Assembly: GCF_041206865.1 (NCBI RefSeq)
Contig: NZ_JBGEDP010000001.1
Location: forward strand, 4,960,001-5,024,000
DNA length: 64,000 nt
Source: Mycobacterium sp. HUMS_12744610
GTDB lineage: Bacteria; Actinomycetota; Actinomycetes; Mycobacteriales; Mycobacteriaceae
Reading direction: 5' to 3'
The position numbers and the translations under genes are program-made. Every line of letters begins with the position of its first letter. Positions within the stretch are counted from its first letter, which is position 1. The notes beneath the pieces are model-generated. The model saw only the letters and a list, made by a program, of their open reading frames with translations, was not told where the DNA came from and searched no databases. Of this stretch, positions 34,810-45,534 are shown one piece after another.

Positions 34810-36105
34810 ATGGCTGCTGACCTCGTGCCGATCCGCCTGAGCCTGCCCATCGGTGACCGCTACACCGTGTGGGCGCCCCGCTGGCGCGACGCCGGCGACG
34901 AATGGGAGGCGTTCCTGGGCAAGGACGAGGACCTGTTCGCGTTCGAGTCCGTGGCCGACCTGGTCGCGTTCGTGCGCTCCGACACCGACAACGACCTGGT
35001 CGACCACCCGGCGTGGAAGGACCTGACCGCGGCGCACGCGCACAAGTTCGATCCCGCCGAGGACGCGCGGTTCGACCTGGTCGCCGTGGAGGAACTGGTG
35101 GCCGAGAAGCCGACCTCGGAGTCGGTGGCCGCGGTGGCCAGCGCGCTGGCGATCGTGTCGTCGCTCGGGTCGGTGTGTGAGCTGCCGGCGGTGTCGAAGT
35201 TCTTCAACGGCAACCCGAGCCTGGGCACGGTCACCGGCGGGATCGAGAACTTCGCCGGCCGGGCCGGGCAGAAGCGCTGGAACCTCATCGCCGAGATCAT
35301 CGGGCGGGGCTGGGACGACGTGCTCGCCGCGGTCGAGGGGATCATCACCACCCCCGAGGTCGCCGCCGCGGCGTCGGCCGAGGCCCAAGAGGAACTGGCC
35401 GAGGAGCCCGACGAAGAGCCGGAGACCCCCACGGCCGACGAGACCGACGCGGAGGCGGAAACCGAGACCGAGACCGAGACCGCCAAGGAGTCCGGGCAGG
35501 AACCGGCGGCCCAGGAGGAGGCCCGCGCGCCCGGCGACACCGTCGTGCTGGGCGGGGACAAGGACTTCTGGCTTCGGGTCGGCATCGACCCGATCAGGAT
35601 CATGATGAGCTCCGGCACGTTCTACACCCTGCGCTGCTACCTGGACGACGCACCGGTGTTCCTCGGGCGCAACGGGCGGATCAGCGTGTTCACCTCCGAG
35701 CGCGCCCTGGCCCGCTACCTGGCCGACGAGCACGACCACGACCTGTCGGACCTGAGCACCTATGACGACATCCGCACCGCGGCCACCGACGGCTCGCTGG
35801 CCGTCGAGGTCACCGACGACAACGTCTACGTGCTCAGCGGCCTGGCCGACGACCTGGCCGACGGGCCGGACGCCGTGGACCGCGACCAGCTCGACCTGGC
35901 CGTCGAGTTGCTCCGCGACGTCGGTGACTACTCCGAGGACCCGACGGTGGACACGGCGCTGGAGCCGGGCCGGCCGCTGGGCAAGCTGGTGGCCGCCGTG
36001 CTGGAGCCCGGCTCGGTGACCAAGCCGACGCCCCCCTATGCGGCGGCGGTGCGGGAATGGGAGAGACTGGAACAATTCGTCGATGGGCGGCTCAGGCGCG
36101 AATAG
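34810..36105 (+). CDS. Conserved mycobacterial protein (Rv3311-like)
   Basis: 431 aa from ATG 34810. Start MAADLVPIRLSLPIGDRYTV and WAPRWRDAGDEWEAFLGKDE match Rv3311 as remembered. A central acidic linker (about residues 190-235, alternating E and T) separates two globular parts. No enzyme motif is visible; the function is unknown. TATTGT at 34797..34802 ends 7 bp before the ATG, so the transcript may be leaderless. An alternative GTG at 34801 would add three codons. Confidence 0.88.
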   Translation: MAADLVPIRLSLPIGDRYTVWAPRWRDAGDEWEAFLGKDEDLFAFESVADLVAFVRSDTDNDLVDHPAWKDLTAAHAHKFDPAEDARFDLVAVEELVAEKPTSESVAAVASALAIVSSLGSVCELPAVSKFFNGNPSLGTVTGGIENFAGRAGQKRWNLIAEIIGRGWDDVLAAVEGIITTPEVAAAASAEAQEELAEEPDEEPETPTADETDAEAETETETETAKESGQEPAAQEEARAPGDTVVLGGDKDFWLRVGIDPIRIMMSSGTFYTLRCYLDDAPVFLGRNGRISVFTSERALARYLADEHDHDLSDLSTYDDIRTAATDGSLAVEVTDDNVYVLSGLADDLADGPDAVDRDQLDLAVELLRDVGDYSEDPTVDTALEPGRPLGKLVAAVLEPGSVTKPTPPYAAAVREWERLEQFVDGRLRRE

Positions 36106-36140
36106 CCTGAACGGCCGGCCCGAACGGGAGGTGAGTCGGG

Positions 36141-37124
36141 GTGTCGCTTCCCGGGGTCGGCCCGTTGCCCCTGTACGGATTCCAGCGCCCGGCCCTGTTG
36201 CTGTTCGGCCTGGTCCCGCTGGCCCTGCTGGTCGTGTACGTCCTCGTCCAGTCCCGCCGCGGGCGCCGGCTGCGCCGGTTCACCGAGGCGGAAGTGCCGC
36301 AGTCGATGTGGCGACACCTGCCGATCGCCGTGGCGCTGCTCAGCCTGGCCCTGCTGACCGTCGCGCTGGCCACCCCCACCCATGACATGCGCATACCGCG
36401 CAACCGCGCGGTGATCATGCTCGTGATCGACATGTCGCAGTCGATGAAGGCCACCGACGTCGACCCGAACCGGCTCAAGGCCGCCGAGCAGGCGGCCGGC
36501 CAGTTCGCCGCCCAGCTGACCCCGGGCGTCAACCTGGGGCTGGTCGGCTTCGCCGGGACCCCCTACCTGCTGGTGCCACCCACCCCGCAGCACCAGGCGA
36601 CGGTCGACGCCCTCAAGAAGCTGGAGTTCGGCGACGGCACCGCCACCGGCGAGGCCATCTTCACCGCCCTGCACGCAATCGGGGCCACCGACGTCACCGG
36701 CGGCGACTCCCCGCCACCGGCCCGGATCGTCCTGCTGTCCGACGGCGCGGAGAACAAGCCGGCCGACCCCCAGGACCCGCACGACGGCGCCTACACGGCG
36801 GCGCGCCTGGCCAAGGACCAGGGGGTGCCGGTCTCCACGATCGCGTTCGGGACGCCGACCGGCGAGATCGACCTGGACGGGGTGCGGGTCGCGGTCCCGG
36901 TCAAGCCGGACCAGATGAAGACGATCGCCCGGCTCTCCGGCGGCCAGTACTACACCGCCACCAACCTCGGCGAGCTCGAGAAGAGCTACGACAACATCGA
37001 GAACGAGATCGGGTACCGCACCGTGGCCGGGCCCGGCAGCGCCGGGTGGCTGCGCCTGGGCGTCCTGACCGCCGTGCTCGCCGCGGCGCTGGGGCTGCTG
37101 ATCAACCGGCGCCTGCCCGCCTGA
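36141..37124 (+). CDS. VWA-domain membrane protein (Rv1481-like)
   Basis: 327 aa from GTG 36141, with GGGAGGTGAG upstream. One membrane helix near the N-terminus (PALLLFGLVPLALLVVYVLV), a second near 57-77, a VWA domain with an intact MIDAS (MLVIDMSQSMKATD), and a C-terminal helix ending LLINRRLPA. It resembles the Rv1480-Rv1481 type of VWA proteins that accompany MoxR ATPases; no MoxR gene is here. It faces a paralogue tail-to-tail, with only 3 bp between stops. Confidence 0.9.
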   Translation: MSLPGVGPLPLYGFQRPALLLFGLVPLALLVVYVLVQSRRGRRLRRFTEAEVPQSMWRHLPIAVALLSLALLTVALATPTHDMRIPRNRAVIMLVIDMSQSMKATDVDPNRLKAAEQAAGQFAAQLTPGVNLGLVGFAGTPYLLVPPTPQHQATVDALKKLEFGDGTATGEAIFTALHAIGATDVTGGDSPPPARIVLLSDGAENKPADPQDPHDGAYTAARLAKDQGVPVSTIAFGTPTGEIDLDGVRVAVPVKPDQMKTIARLSGGQYYTATNLGELEKSYDNIENEIGYRTVAGPGSAGWLRLGVLTAVLAAALGLLINRRLPA

Positions 37125-37127
37125 CGC

Positions 37128-38135
37128 TCAGGACGGCAGCCTGCGGTTGAGCAGCAACCCGGCCAGCACCGCGCCGGCCAGGACGAGAGCCCCCAGCAGC
37201 ATCCAGGGCAGGCTCGCGTCGCCCTTGACGGTCTGGTAGCCGATCTGGCGCTGCAGCGTCTGATAGACCCGCTTGAGCGATTCCAGGCTGTCGGCGTGGA
37301 ACGCCTGCCCGCCGGTGATCTCGCAGATCTGCTGCAGGGTCTGGTCGTCGACCGGGACGGGGATGGTGGCGCCCTGGTAGTCGACGGTGCCGTCGGGCGT
37401 GCCGAAGGAGATCGTCGAGATCTCGATGCCCTGGGATTTCGCGGCGCGCGCCGCGGTGAAGGCCCCCTGCGGAGCGTTGGGATCCAGCGGCACGTTCTCG
37501 GCGCCGTCGGATTCCAGCACGATCCGCGCCGGCGGGGGGCCCTCGCCGCCGCCCAGCACGGCCCCGACCGTGGCGATCGCCTGCATCGCGGTGAAGATGC
37601 CCTCCCCCGTCGCCGTCTTCGGGGCGGGCGCCAGGCGCTCGATCGCCGACTTCACGGCGGCCCGGTTGGTGGTCGGGGCGACCAGCAGCGTGGCGTTGGC
37701 CGCGAACTCGACAAGCCCGAGGTTGATCGCCGGCGTCAGCTCGTCGGCGAACTGCTCGCCCGCCACCTTGGCCGCCGCCAGCCGGCTCGGTGGGACGTCG
37801 GTGGCCGCCATGGACTCCGAGACGTCGATGACCAGCATCACCACCGCGCGGTTGAGGGGGATCCGCACATCCGAGGTCGGGCCGGCCATGGCGGTGGTCA
37901 GCAGCACCAGCGACGTGGCCAACAGGATCGTCGGCAGGTGCCGCCACCGGCTGGGACGCGGCGGGGCGACCCGTTCGAGCACCTCCATGTTGGCGAAACG
38001 CAGCACCCGCCGGCGGCGGGTGAACTGCTGGGCGATGTAGCCGCCCAGCACCAGCAAAACGATCAGCAGGAACAGGAAGAACCACGCGTTCTGGAAGCCG
38101 GTGAGCGACACGGGGCCCAGCAGGGGCAGCTTCAT
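37128..38135 (-). CDS. VWA-domain membrane protein (Rv1481-like), paralogue
   Basis: 335 aa. Same layout as the neighbour: N-terminal helix ([20 protein letters not shown]), second helix ([15 protein letters not shown]), [19 protein letters not shown] and C-terminal helix ending LLLNRRLPS. Closer to Rv1481 in the [20 protein letters not shown] segment. The two genes probably come from an inverted duplication, with stops 3 bp apart. Probable role in a MoxR-type chaperone or envelope assembly system; partner unknown. Confidence 0.9.
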   Translation of the reverse strand: MKLPLLGPVSLTGFQNAWFFLFLLIVLLVLGGYIAQQFTRRRRVLRFANMEVLERVAPPRPSRWRHLPTILLATSLVLLTTAMAGPTSDVRIPLNRAVVMLVIDVSESMAATDVPPSRLAAAKVAGEQFADELTPAINLGLVEFAANATLLVAPTTNRAAVKSAIERLAPAPKTATGEGIFTAMQAIATVGAVLGGGEGPPPARIVLESDGAENVPLDPNAPQGAFTAARAAKSQGIEISTISFGTPDGTVDYQGATIPVPVDDQTLQQICEITGGQAFHADSLESLKRVYQTLQRQIGYQTVKGDASLPWMLLGALVLAGAVLAGLLLNRRLPS

Positions 38136-38284
38136 ATCCAGTCACACTATTCGTCCCGGCCGAGCGCCGCACAGCCGTTCCGTCGCGAGCGGCCGGCCCC
38201 GCCCCACGGCGGTTGGCGCGCGATCCATACCCCCGGGGGTACTGTGGTACAGGTAGTTCACCGCGGACTTGGTCGGGGGAAGAG

Positions 38285-38959
38285 TTGGAACTTTTCGGTC
38301 CGTCGGGGCTGCTGGTCGCGAAGCTCGCCGCACCGGCGTTTGTGGTGGCGCTCTCGCCGGTGCCCGTCGTGCTGGCGTTGGTGCTGCTCGTCCACAACGA
38401 CCGGCCACGCTCGTCCAGCATCGCCTACCTGCTGGGCAGATTGCTCTCGCTGACCGGGCTGACCGTGGCCTCGATGCGCATCCCGCGGACCTTCGACGGC
38501 CTACGCGGGCCCGCGCCGCCGTGGACCGACTGGCTGGTCGTGGCCGCCGGTGCGGCACTAGTCGCATTCGGCGCGTGGGTGTGGCGGCGGCGCACCGCAG
38601 CCGCGGACGAGGCGGGCTGGGACAGCCGCGCAGGCAGGATCACCCCACCGGTTGCGGCCGCGCTGGGATTCTTCCCCATGCTGGCCAACCCGAAGGTGCT
38701 TGCGGCCAGCGCGGCCGCGGGAACCCAGGTCGCCGCCGGCCGGCTGCCGGTCCTCGGCGCGGCGGCGGCCGTCGCCTTCTACGCCGCGCTGGCGAGTTCG
38801 ACCGTGGCCGCCCCAGTGCTGGCCTATGTCGTCGCCGGACCGAGCATCGATCGCCGGCTGGAGCAAATCAGGCGCTGGATCCAGCGGCACCGCCACGCGA
38901 TGACGGCGACGACACTGGTTGCTGGGGGCTGCGCGTTGGTGTTGTATGGGTTCGCCTGA
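38285..38959 (+). CDS. GAP/Sap-like integral membrane protein
   Basis: About 224 aa from TTG 38285, which follows GGGGGAAGA. Hydrophobic helices run through the protein (LAAPAFVVALSPVPVVLALV, WLVVAAGAALVAFGAWVW, VAAALGFFPMLANPKVL, LGAAAAVAFYAALASS, LVAGGCALVLYGFA). The pattern, with the ALGFFPMLANPKVL segment, resembles Sap/GAP (sulfolipid-1-addressing or glycopeptidolipid) membrane proteins. The start is uncertain because of the non-ATG codon; upstream in-frame codons up to 38213 remain possible. Confidence 0.7.
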   Translation: MELFGPSGLLVAKLAAPAFVVALSPVPVVLALVLLVHNDRPRSSSIAYLLGRLLSLTGLTVASMRIPRTFDGLRGPAPPWTDWLVVAAGAALVAFGAWVWRRRTAAADEAGWDSRAGRITPPVAAALGFFPMLANPKVLAASAAAGTQVAAGRLPVLGAAAAVAFYAALASSTVAAPVLAYVVAGPSIDRRLEQIRRWIQRHRHAMTATTLVAGGCALVLYGFA

Positions 38960-39052
38960 GGGCGCCGCCCCGGTTTCCGGCCGAATCCGGGCCGAGCACG
39001 GTCCGTCGATTTCGGCAACGGCGGCGCGCATGCCCTCGTAGTATCCCCACTC

Positions 39053-40072
39053 GTGAATCGCGAGTGGCTGTTGCTGGAGGTGGTCGGCGACGGGCCCGTC
39101 GTCGTCGCGCAGGGCCATGCGCTGCGAAAATTCGTGCCGCTCAGCGTCTTCTTGCGCAGAAACCCGCACCTCAAGGCGATCACGGCGGCCGTCGACGAGA
39201 CCGTCAGCAAACGCCGGGGGGTCAGCCGCGACATGGTCGACGGCAGGACCGTCGTACAGACCGAGGCCGTGGTGATGAACGACGGTCACGTACACGGCGT
39301 ACAGCTGTGGGCCGGACCCCGGGCCGTCCCCCCGGCGGAACGGCCGAAACCCGGGGCGGTGGCATGGAACATCACCACGGGGACCGCCAGCGACACACCC
39401 CAGGCGCTGGCCAACTCCGGCCTAGATCTGGCCGTCGAGCAAACCGACGGCCGCCCGTTCGCCGCGGACCTGCCGATCGGCCACATCAACCGGGACGAGA
39501 CGCAGGTGCTCGCGCTGACCATGAGCTGCAAGCCCGGGGACACTTACTGCAGCACGTGGGATACGACCAGCCATGACGGCGAACGGATCCGGGTGAGCTT
39601 CGTCGCCCGCGCCCGCGTCGAGCCTCAGGCGGACGGCACCGACCACCTGGTCTGCCGCGCCATGAACTGGCGCCTACCCGACCGGGAGGAGCCGGTGCCC
39701 GACAGCGACCTCGCCCGCCACATCCTGCGCGACATGGCGCAGGAGGGCATCCACCGGGCCCTCGTCGACCTGCGGTCGTGGCACCTGCTCAAGTGGCTCG
39801 ACCCGCCGTTTCCCCACTTCGACTGGCGCGGCGAGACGGAGGGCCAGCCGCTGGTGCATCCCGACGACCACTCCGTGCTGCGCACGATGAAGCAGCAGTT
39901 CGCCGAGGGGCCGGCCGAGGGGTTGCTGCGGCTGCGCGCGAAGGGCGGCGGGTGGACCGTGGTGCACAGCACCATCTACCGGGTGCATCTGCTCGACGAC
40001 AACTACGCCGGGCTCATCTGCCTGCGCCTGCCCACCCCGGCCGAGCTGCTGCGCAAGACGCAGGCCGTCTGA
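39053..40072 (+). CDS. Mycobacterial PAS/GAF-like protein of unknown function
   Basis: 339 aa from GTG 39053. No membrane segment. The N-terminal half has GPVVVAQGHALRKFVPLSVF and TETVVVMNDG-like turns reminiscent of PAS/GAF folds; the C-terminal half (LVHPDDHSVLRTMKQQF, LRLRAKGGGWTVVHSTIYRV) strongly resembles a PAS domain with its PxDxxxv and gGxWrwv strands. It resembles a family known only from mycobacteria and relatives (DUF5593-like, from memory). TAGTAT at 39039..39044 lies 8 bp before the start, suggesting a leaderless transcript. Probably sensory; partner unknown. Confidence 0.75.
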   Translation: MNREWLLLEVVGDGPVVVAQGHALRKFVPLSVFLRRNPHLKAITAAVDETVSKRRGVSRDMVDGRTVVQTEAVVMNDGHVHGVQLWAGPRAVPPAERPKPGAVAWNITTGTASDTPQALANSGLDLAVEQTDGRPFAADLPIGHINRDETQVLALTMSCKPGDTYCSTWDTTSHDGERIRVSFVARARVEPQADGTDHLVCRAMNWRLPDREEPVPDSDLARHILRDMAQEGIHRALVDLRSWHLLKWLDPPFPHFDWRGETEGQPLVHPDDHSVLRTMKQQFAEGPAEGLLRLRAKGGGWTVVHSTIYRVHLLDDNYAGLICLRLPTPAELLRKTQAV

Positions 40073-40077
40073 GCCGC

Positions 40078-41163
40078 CTACCCGATCAGCACCGCATACC
40101 GGGGCTTGATCACCTCGTCGATGATCGCCAGCCGCTGGTCGAACGGGATGAACGCCGACTTCATCGCGTTGATGGTGAACCGCTCGAGGTCGCTCCACCC
40201 GTAGCCGAACGCCTGCACCAACCGGTGCATCTCCAGGCTCATCGAGGTGTCGCTCATCAACCGGTTGTCGGTGTTGACAGTCACCCGGAAGCGGGTCCGG
40301 GCCAGCAGGTCGAACGGGTGCTCGGCGATGCTCTCGACCGCGCCGGTCTGCACGTTGGAGCTGGGGCACAGCTCCAGCGGGACGCGCTTGTCGCGCAGGA
40401 TCGACGCGAGCCGGCCCAGCCGCACCTGTCCGTCGCCGGACACGTCGATGTCGTCGACGATGCGCACGCCGTGGCCCAGCCGGTCGGCGCCGCAGAACGC
40501 GATCGCCTCGTGGATGGACGGCAGCCCGAACGCCTCGCCGGCATGAATGGTGAAGCGCGCGTTGTTGTCCCGCATGTATTCGAACGCGTCCAGGTGCCGC
40601 GTCGGCGGGTTGCCGGCCTCGGCCCCGGCGATGTCGAACCCGACGACCCCCCGGTCCCGCCAGCGGATCGCCAGCTCGGCGATCTCGCGGGACACCGCGG
40701 CATGCCGCATGGCGGTGACCAGCAGCCGCACCACGATCGGGCGGCCCGCCTCAGCGCAGGCCTTCTCCCCGTCGGCGAAGCCGGCCAGCACGGCGTCGAC
40801 GATCTCGTCGAAGGAGAGCCCCCGGTCGATGTGCAGTTCGGGGGCGAACCGGATCTCGGCGTAGACCACCGCATCGGCGGCCAGGTCCTCCACGCACTCG
40901 CGGGCCACGCGGTGCAGCGCGTCGGGGGTCTGCATCACCGCCACGGTGTGCGAGAACGGCTCGAGGTAGCGCTCCAGCGAGCCGCTGTGCGAGCGGGTGC
41001 GAAACCACGTCGCCAGCTCGTCGACGTCGGTGGCGGGCAGCCCGTCGTAGCCGGTCGCAGCCGCGATGTCGATGACGGTCGCCGGGCGCAGCCCGCCGTC
41101 GAGGTGGTCGTGCAGCAGGGCCTTGGGCGCCTTGGTGATCTGTTCGAGGTCCAGTTCGCTCAC
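40078..41163 (-). CDS. add: Adenosine deaminase
   Basis: 361 aa from GTG 41163, syntenic with Rv3313c. Metal-site HDHLDG ([17 protein letters not shown]), catalytic [27 protein letters not shown], and [16 protein letters not shown] all match ADA. It converts adenosine and deoxyadenosine to inosine. The GTG overlaps the deoA stop by 4 bp, so cdd-deoA-add form one coupled operon for nucleoside salvage. Confidence 0.95.
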   Translation of the reverse strand: MSELDLEQITKAPKALLHDHLDGGLRPATVIDIAAATGYDGLPATDVDELATWFRTRSHSGSLERYLEPFSHTVAVMQTPDALHRVARECVEDLAADAVVYAEIRFAPELHIDRGLSFDEIVDAVLAGFADGEKACAEAGRPIVVRLLVTAMRHAAVSREIAELAIRWRDRGVVGFDIAGAEAGNPPTRHLDAFEYMRDNNARFTIHAGEAFGLPSIHEAIAFCGADRLGHGVRIVDDIDVSGDGQVRLGRLASILRDKRVPLELCPSSNVQTGAVESIAEHPFDLLARTRFRVTVNTDNRLMSDTSMSLEMHRLVQAFGYGWSDLERFTINAMKSAFIPFDQRLAIIDEVIKPRYAVLIG

Positions 41164-42437
41164 GTGACGATCCGATCGATAATCAGCGGTCGGGGCTGCG
41201 GGGCGGTGGGGCCGACGCGGTAGCCGCCGTCCAGCTCGGCCATCGCGGCGCCGAACCGTTCGGGGGTGTCGGTGTAGAGGGTGAACAACGGCTCCCCCGC
41301 CGCCACCGGCTCCCCCGGGCGGCGGTGGATCCGGACACCCGCGCCCGGCTGCACCGTCCCGCCCGGGCTGGATCGCCCCGCACCGAGCCGCCAAGCCGCC
41401 ATTCCCACCGCCATCGCGTCGATATCGCCCATTGTGCCGCCCCGGGCGGCGGTGACGGTCTCGGTATGCGCACCGATGGGCAACGGAACCGACAAGTCCC
41501 CGCCCTGGGCGGCGACCAGCCGCCGGAACCGGTCCATCGCGGTCCCGTCGCGCAGCGTCTGGGCGGGGTCGCGGTCGTCGATCCCGGCCAGCGCCAGCAT
41601 CTCGCCGGCCAGTGTCAGCGTCAGCTCCACCACGTCGGGCGGGCCGCCGCCGGCCAGCACCTCCAGCGATTCGGCGACCTCCAGCGCATTGCCGACGGTC
41701 GCGCCCAGCGGGCTGTTCATGTCCGTCAACAGCGCGCGGGTGGGTACCCCGTGGGCCGCGCCCAGCCCGACCATGATGTGCGCCAGCTCCCGGGCCTGCG
41801 CCGGCGAGGACGTCAGCGCCCCGGAGCCGACCTTCACGTCGAGCACCAGCGCGCCGGCCCCCTCGGCCAGCTTCTTGCTCATCACCGAACTGGCGATCAG
41901 CGGCGGCGACTCGACGGTGCCGGTGATGTCGCGCAGCGCGTAGAGCTTGGCGTCGGCGGGGGCCAGCTCGCCGGCGGCGAAGATCGCCGCGCCGACCTGC
42001 CGAAGTTGTTCGCGCACACGCCGATTGGACAGTTCGCCGGTGAACCCGGCGATCGACTCCAGCTTGTCCAGGGTGCCGCCGGTGTGCCCGAGCCCGCGGC
42101 CCGACGCCTGGGGCACCGCCGCGCCGCAGGCGGCGACGACCGGCACGAGCGGCAGGGTGATCTTGTCGCCGACCCCGCCGGTGGAATGCTTGTCGACGGT
42201 CGGCACGGGCAGGTCGGTGAAGTCGAGCCGCGGTCCCGAGGCCAGCATCGCCGCGGTCCACCGGGCGATCTCGCCGCGGTCCATCCCGCGCCACACGATC
42301 GCCATCAACAGCGCCGACATCTGTTCGTCGGCGACCCGGCCGTGGGTGTAGGCGTCGACGACCCAGTCGATGGCGGCGTCGGAGAGCCGGCCGCCGTCGC
42401 GCTTGGTCCGGATCACCGTCGGGGCGTCGAACGTCAT
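41160..42437 (-). CDS. deoA: Thymidine phosphorylase
   Basis: 425 aa, syntenic with Rv3314c. Motifs: [59 protein letters not shown] and [19 protein letters not shown], matching the family II phosphorylase phosphate and base sites. It splits thymidine or deoxyuridine to base and deoxyribose-1-phosphate. ATG 42437 overlaps the cdd stop (ATGA). Confidence 0.95.
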   Translation of the reverse strand: MTFDAPTVIRTKRDGGRLSDAAIDWVVDAYTHGRVADEQMSALLMAIVWRGMDRGEIARWTAAMLASGPRLDFTDLPVPTVDKHSTGGVGDKITLPLVPVVAACGAAVPQASGRGLGHTGGTLDKLESIAGFTGELSNRRVREQLRQVGAAIFAAGELAPADAKLYALRDITGTVESPPLIASSVMSKKLAEGAGALVLDVKVGSGALTSSPAQARELAHIMVGLGAAHGVPTRALLTDMNSPLGATVGNALEVAESLEVLAGGGPPDVVELTLTLAGEMLALAGIDDRDPAQTLRDGTAMDRFRRLVAAQGGDLSVPLPIGAHTETVTAARGGTMGDIDAMAVGMAAWRLGAGRSSPGGTVQPGAGVRIHRRPGEPVAAGEPLFTLYTDTPERFGAAMAELDGGYRVGPTAPQPRPLIIDRIVT

Positions 42438-42829
42438 CGCCGCGCCAGGTCGTCGGGGCCGAAGGCGTCGGGCAGCAGGTCGCCGATCCGGCGCGGCCCG
42501 GCCGGATGGTCGATCAGCAACCCGGGGCCGCCGTGTTCGAGCAGCACCTGCCGGCACCGCCCGCACGGCATCAGCGGCGCGCCCGCCGCGTCGACGCAGG
42601 ACAGGGCGACCAGGCGCCCGCCGCCGGTCGCGTACAGCGCGGACACCACCGAGCACTCGGCGCAGAGACCGAGGCCATATGAGACATTCTCCACATTGCA
42701 GCCGGTAACCACCCGGTCGTCGTCGACCAGCGCGGCCGCACCCACCGCGAACCGCGAATACGGCGCGTAGGCGTTGGCCGCAACCTCAACGGCCTTGCTG
42801 CGCAATGCTTTCCAGTCGACTTCAGGCAT
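42434..42829 (-). CDS. cdd: Cytidine deaminase
   Basis: 131 aa, syntenic with Rv3315c. The zinc site is intact: [15 protein letters not shown] with the catalytic Glu, and [10 protein letters not shown] with two further Cys. [13 protein letters not shown] is the substrate strand. Typical length of the tetrameric form. First gene of the cdd-deoA-add operon. Confidence 0.95.
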   Translation of the reverse strand: MPEVDWKALRSKAVEVAANAYAPYSRFAVGAAALVDDDRVVTGCNVENVSYGLGLCAECSVVSALYATGGGRLVALSCVDAAGAPLMPCGRCRQVLLEHGGPGLLIDHPAGPRRIGDLLPDAFGPDDLARR

Positions 42830-42922
42830 ACCGCACCCCGTTCACCGATGCTCGACGCGAGTACGCCACCCTAACCTGGGCCGCAACCCGGCCGGGTTAG
42901 GCTGGAACGTCCGGGGAAGGCG

Positions 42923-43360
42923 GTGAACACGGTGGCGAGCACACAGGCGACGACCGCGGGCCCAGCTAAGGCGGCACGCGGGCGACGGCCGCCGCGCACC
43001 CTGTACCGGGGCGATCCGGGCATGTGGGCGTGGGTGCTGCACCGCATCAGCGGCGCGACGATCTTCTTCTTCCTGTTCGTCCACGTCCTGGACACCGCCC
43101 TGGTCCGGGTGGGGCCGCAGGCCTACGACGAGGTGCTCGCGACCTACAAGACGCCGATCGTCGGCGTGATGGAGTTCGGCCTGGTCGCCGCCGTGCTGTT
43201 TCACGCGCTCAACGGGATCCGCGTCATCCTGATCGACTTCTGGTCCGAGGGCACCCGCCACCAGCGGCTGATGCTGTGGATCGTGGGCGTGCTGTTCCTG
43301 TTGCTCATCGTCCCGGCCGGGGTGGTGCTGGGCATTCACCTGATGGCGCACCTACGATGA
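42923..43360 (+). CDS. sdhC: Succinate dehydrogenase cytochrome b subunit SdhC
   Basis: 145 aa from GTG 42923, syntenic with Rv3316. Three membrane helices: WAWVLHRISGATIFFFLFVH (heme-side HRxSG), GVMEFGLVAAVLFHALNGI and LMLWIVGVLFLLLIVPAGVV. The N-terminus is longer than the annotated M. tuberculosis form, so a start at the MWAWV methionine (43022) is possible. SdhC anchors the enzyme and binds heme and quinone. The stop overlaps sdhD (ATGA). Confidence 0.93.
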   Translation: MNTVASTQATTAGPAKAARGRRPPRTLYRGDPGMWAWVLHRISGATIFFFLFVHVLDTALVRVGPQAYDEVLATYKTPIVGVMEFGLVAAVLFHALNGIRVILIDFWSEGTRHQRLMLWIVGVLFLLLIVPAGVVLGIHLMAHLR

Positions 43361-43764
43361 GCCGCCCCGCGGGCCTGGACCGACCCCGCGCGCCGCGGCG
43401 GCGCGCCGGCGTCCCCAACTTCGAGAAATACGCGTGGCTGTTCATGCGGTTCTCCGGGGTCGTGCTGGTGTTCCTGGCGCTCGGGCACCTGTTCATCATG
43501 CTGATGGTCGACGACGGCGTGTACCGCATCGACTTCAACTACGTGGCGCAGCGCTGGGCGTCGCCGTTCTGGCAGATCTGGGATCTGCTGCTGCTGTGGC
43601 TGGCACAGCTGCACGGGGGCAACGGTCTGCGCATCATCATCGACGACTACAGCCGCAAGGACAGCACCCGCTTCTGGCTGAACAGCCTGCTGGCGCTGTC
43701 GATGGGTTTCACGTTGGTGCTGGGGACCTACGTGCTGCTGACGTTCGACCCGAACATCTCGTGA
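43357..43764 (+). CDS. sdhD: Succinate dehydrogenase membrane anchor SdhD
   Basis: 135 aa from ATG 43357, syntenic with Rv3317. Three hydrophobic helices: [20 protein letters not shown] (heme His), [20 protein letters not shown] and [20 protein letters not shown]. Second membrane subunit of the succinate dehydrogenase complex. It is coupled to sdhC by a 4-bp overlap. Confidence 0.93.
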   Translation: MSRPAGLDRPRAPRRRAGVPNFEKYAWLFMRFSGVVLVFLALGHLFIMLMVDDGVYRIDFNYVAQRWASPFWQIWDLLLLWLAQLHGGNGLRIIIDDYSRKDSTRFWLNSLLALSMGFTLVLGTYVLLTFDPNIS

Positions 43765-43783
43765 TCCAGGGGGGTTGACGCGG

Positions 43784-45534
43784 TTGATTCAGCAACACCG
43801 ATACGACGTGGTGATCGTCGGCGCCGGCGGCGCGGGGATGCGGGCGGCCGTGGAGGCGGGCCCGCGGGTGCGCACCGCGGTGCTGACCAAGCTGTACCCG
43901 ACCCGCAGCCACACCGGCGCCGCCCAGGGCGGCATGTGCGCCGCGCTGGCCAACGTCGAGGACGACAACTGGGAGTGGCACGCCTTCGACACCGTCAAGG
44001 GCGGCGACTACCTGGCCGACCAGGACGCCGTGGAGATCATGTGCCGGGAGGCGATCGACGCGGTGCTCGACCTGGAGAAGATGGGGATGCCGTTCAACCG
44101 CACCCCCGAGGGCCGCATCGACCAGCGCCGCTTCGGCGGGCACACCCGCGAGCACGGCAAGGCCCCGGTGCGCCGCGCCTGCTACGCCGCCGACCGCACC
44201 GGGCACATGATCCTGCAGACGCTGTACCAGAACTGTCCGCCACGACGTGCAGTTCTTCAACGAGTTCTACGCCCTGGACCTGGTTTTGACGCAGACCCCG
44301 GGCGGCCCGGTGGCCACCGGGGTGGTCGCCTACGAGCTGGCCACCGGTGAGATCCACGTCTTCGGTGCCAAGGCCGTCGTAATCGCCACCGGCGGGTCGG
44401 GGCGGATGTACAAGACGACCTCCAACGCGCACACGCTGACCGGCGACGGTATGGGGATCGTGTTCCGTAAGGGACTTCCATTGGAGGACATGGAGTTTCA
44501 TCAATTCCATCCGACCGGGCTGGCGGGCCTGGGCATCCTGATCTCCGAGGCGGTGCGCGGCGAGGGCGGCCGGCTGCTCAACGGCGAGGGCGAGCGGTTC
44601 ATGGAGCGCTACGCGCCGACGATCGTCGACCTGGCCCCGCGCGACATCGTCGCGCGCTCGATGGTGCTCGAGGTCCGGGAGGGCCGCGGCGCCGGCCCGG
44701 ACAAGGACTACGTCTACATCGACGTGCGTCATCGGCGAGGACGTGCTGGAGGCCAAGCTGCCCGACGTCACCGAGTTCGCCCGCACCTACCTGGGCGTGG
44801 ACCCGGTGCACGAGCTGGTGCCGGTGTACCCGACGTGTCACTACGTCATGGGCGGCATCCCGACCACGGTGACCGGACAGGTGTTGGCCGACAACACGTC
44901 GGTCGTCCCGGGCCTGTACGCGGCCGGTGAGTGCGCGTGCGTGTCGGTGCACGGCGCCAACCGGCTGGGCACCAACTCGCTGCTGGACATCAATGTGTTC
45001 GGCCGCCGCGCCGGTATCGCCGCGGCCGGATACGCCCGCGGGCACGACTTCGTCGACATGCCGGCCAACCCGGAGGCGATGGTCGTCGCCTGGGTCCGCG
45101 ACATCCTCTCCGAGCACGGCAACGAGCGCGTCGCCGACATCCGCGGCGCCCTGCAGCAGACGATGGACAACAACGCCGCGGTGTTCCGCACCGAGGAGAC
45201 GCTCAAGCAGGCCCTGACCGACATCCACGCGTGCAAGGAAAGGTATACGCGAATTTCGTTGCACGACAAGGGGAAACGTTTCAACAGCGACCTGCTGGAG
45301 GCCATCGAGCTGGGCTTTCTGCTGGAGCTGGCCGAGGTGACGGTGGTGGGCGCGCTGAACCGCAAGGAGTCGCGCGGCGGGCACGCCCGCGAGGACTACC
45401 CCGAGCGCGACGACGTCAACTACATGCGCCACACGATGGCCTACAAGCAGGGCACCGAACCGCTTTCCGACATCGCGCTGGACTTCAAGCCGGTCGTGCA
45501 GACCCGCTACGAACCCAAGGAACGGAAGTACTGA
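43784..45534 (+). CDS. sdhA: Succinate dehydrogenase flavoprotein SdhA (two frame breaks)
   Basis: About 584 aa after correction, syntenic with Rv3318. FAD motif [20 protein letters not shown], covalent-FAD His in [19 protein letters not shown], active-site [13 protein letters not shown] and [15 protein letters not shown], ending [12 protein letters not shown]. Two 2-nt losses break the frame near 44235 (expected [14 protein letters not shown]) and near 44731 (expected [13 protein letters not shown]). The reading frame moves +1 each time. The start is TTG 43784, matching the known MICQHRYD start by position; TTG 43775 is possible. Errors in the sequence are likelier than loss of the enzyme. 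Confidence 0.9.

Noticed and set aside
44200..44760. Programmed frameshifting in sdhA
   Set aside because: There are two separate losses of 2 nt, no slippery heptamer and no downstream structure shared by both; errors are simpler.
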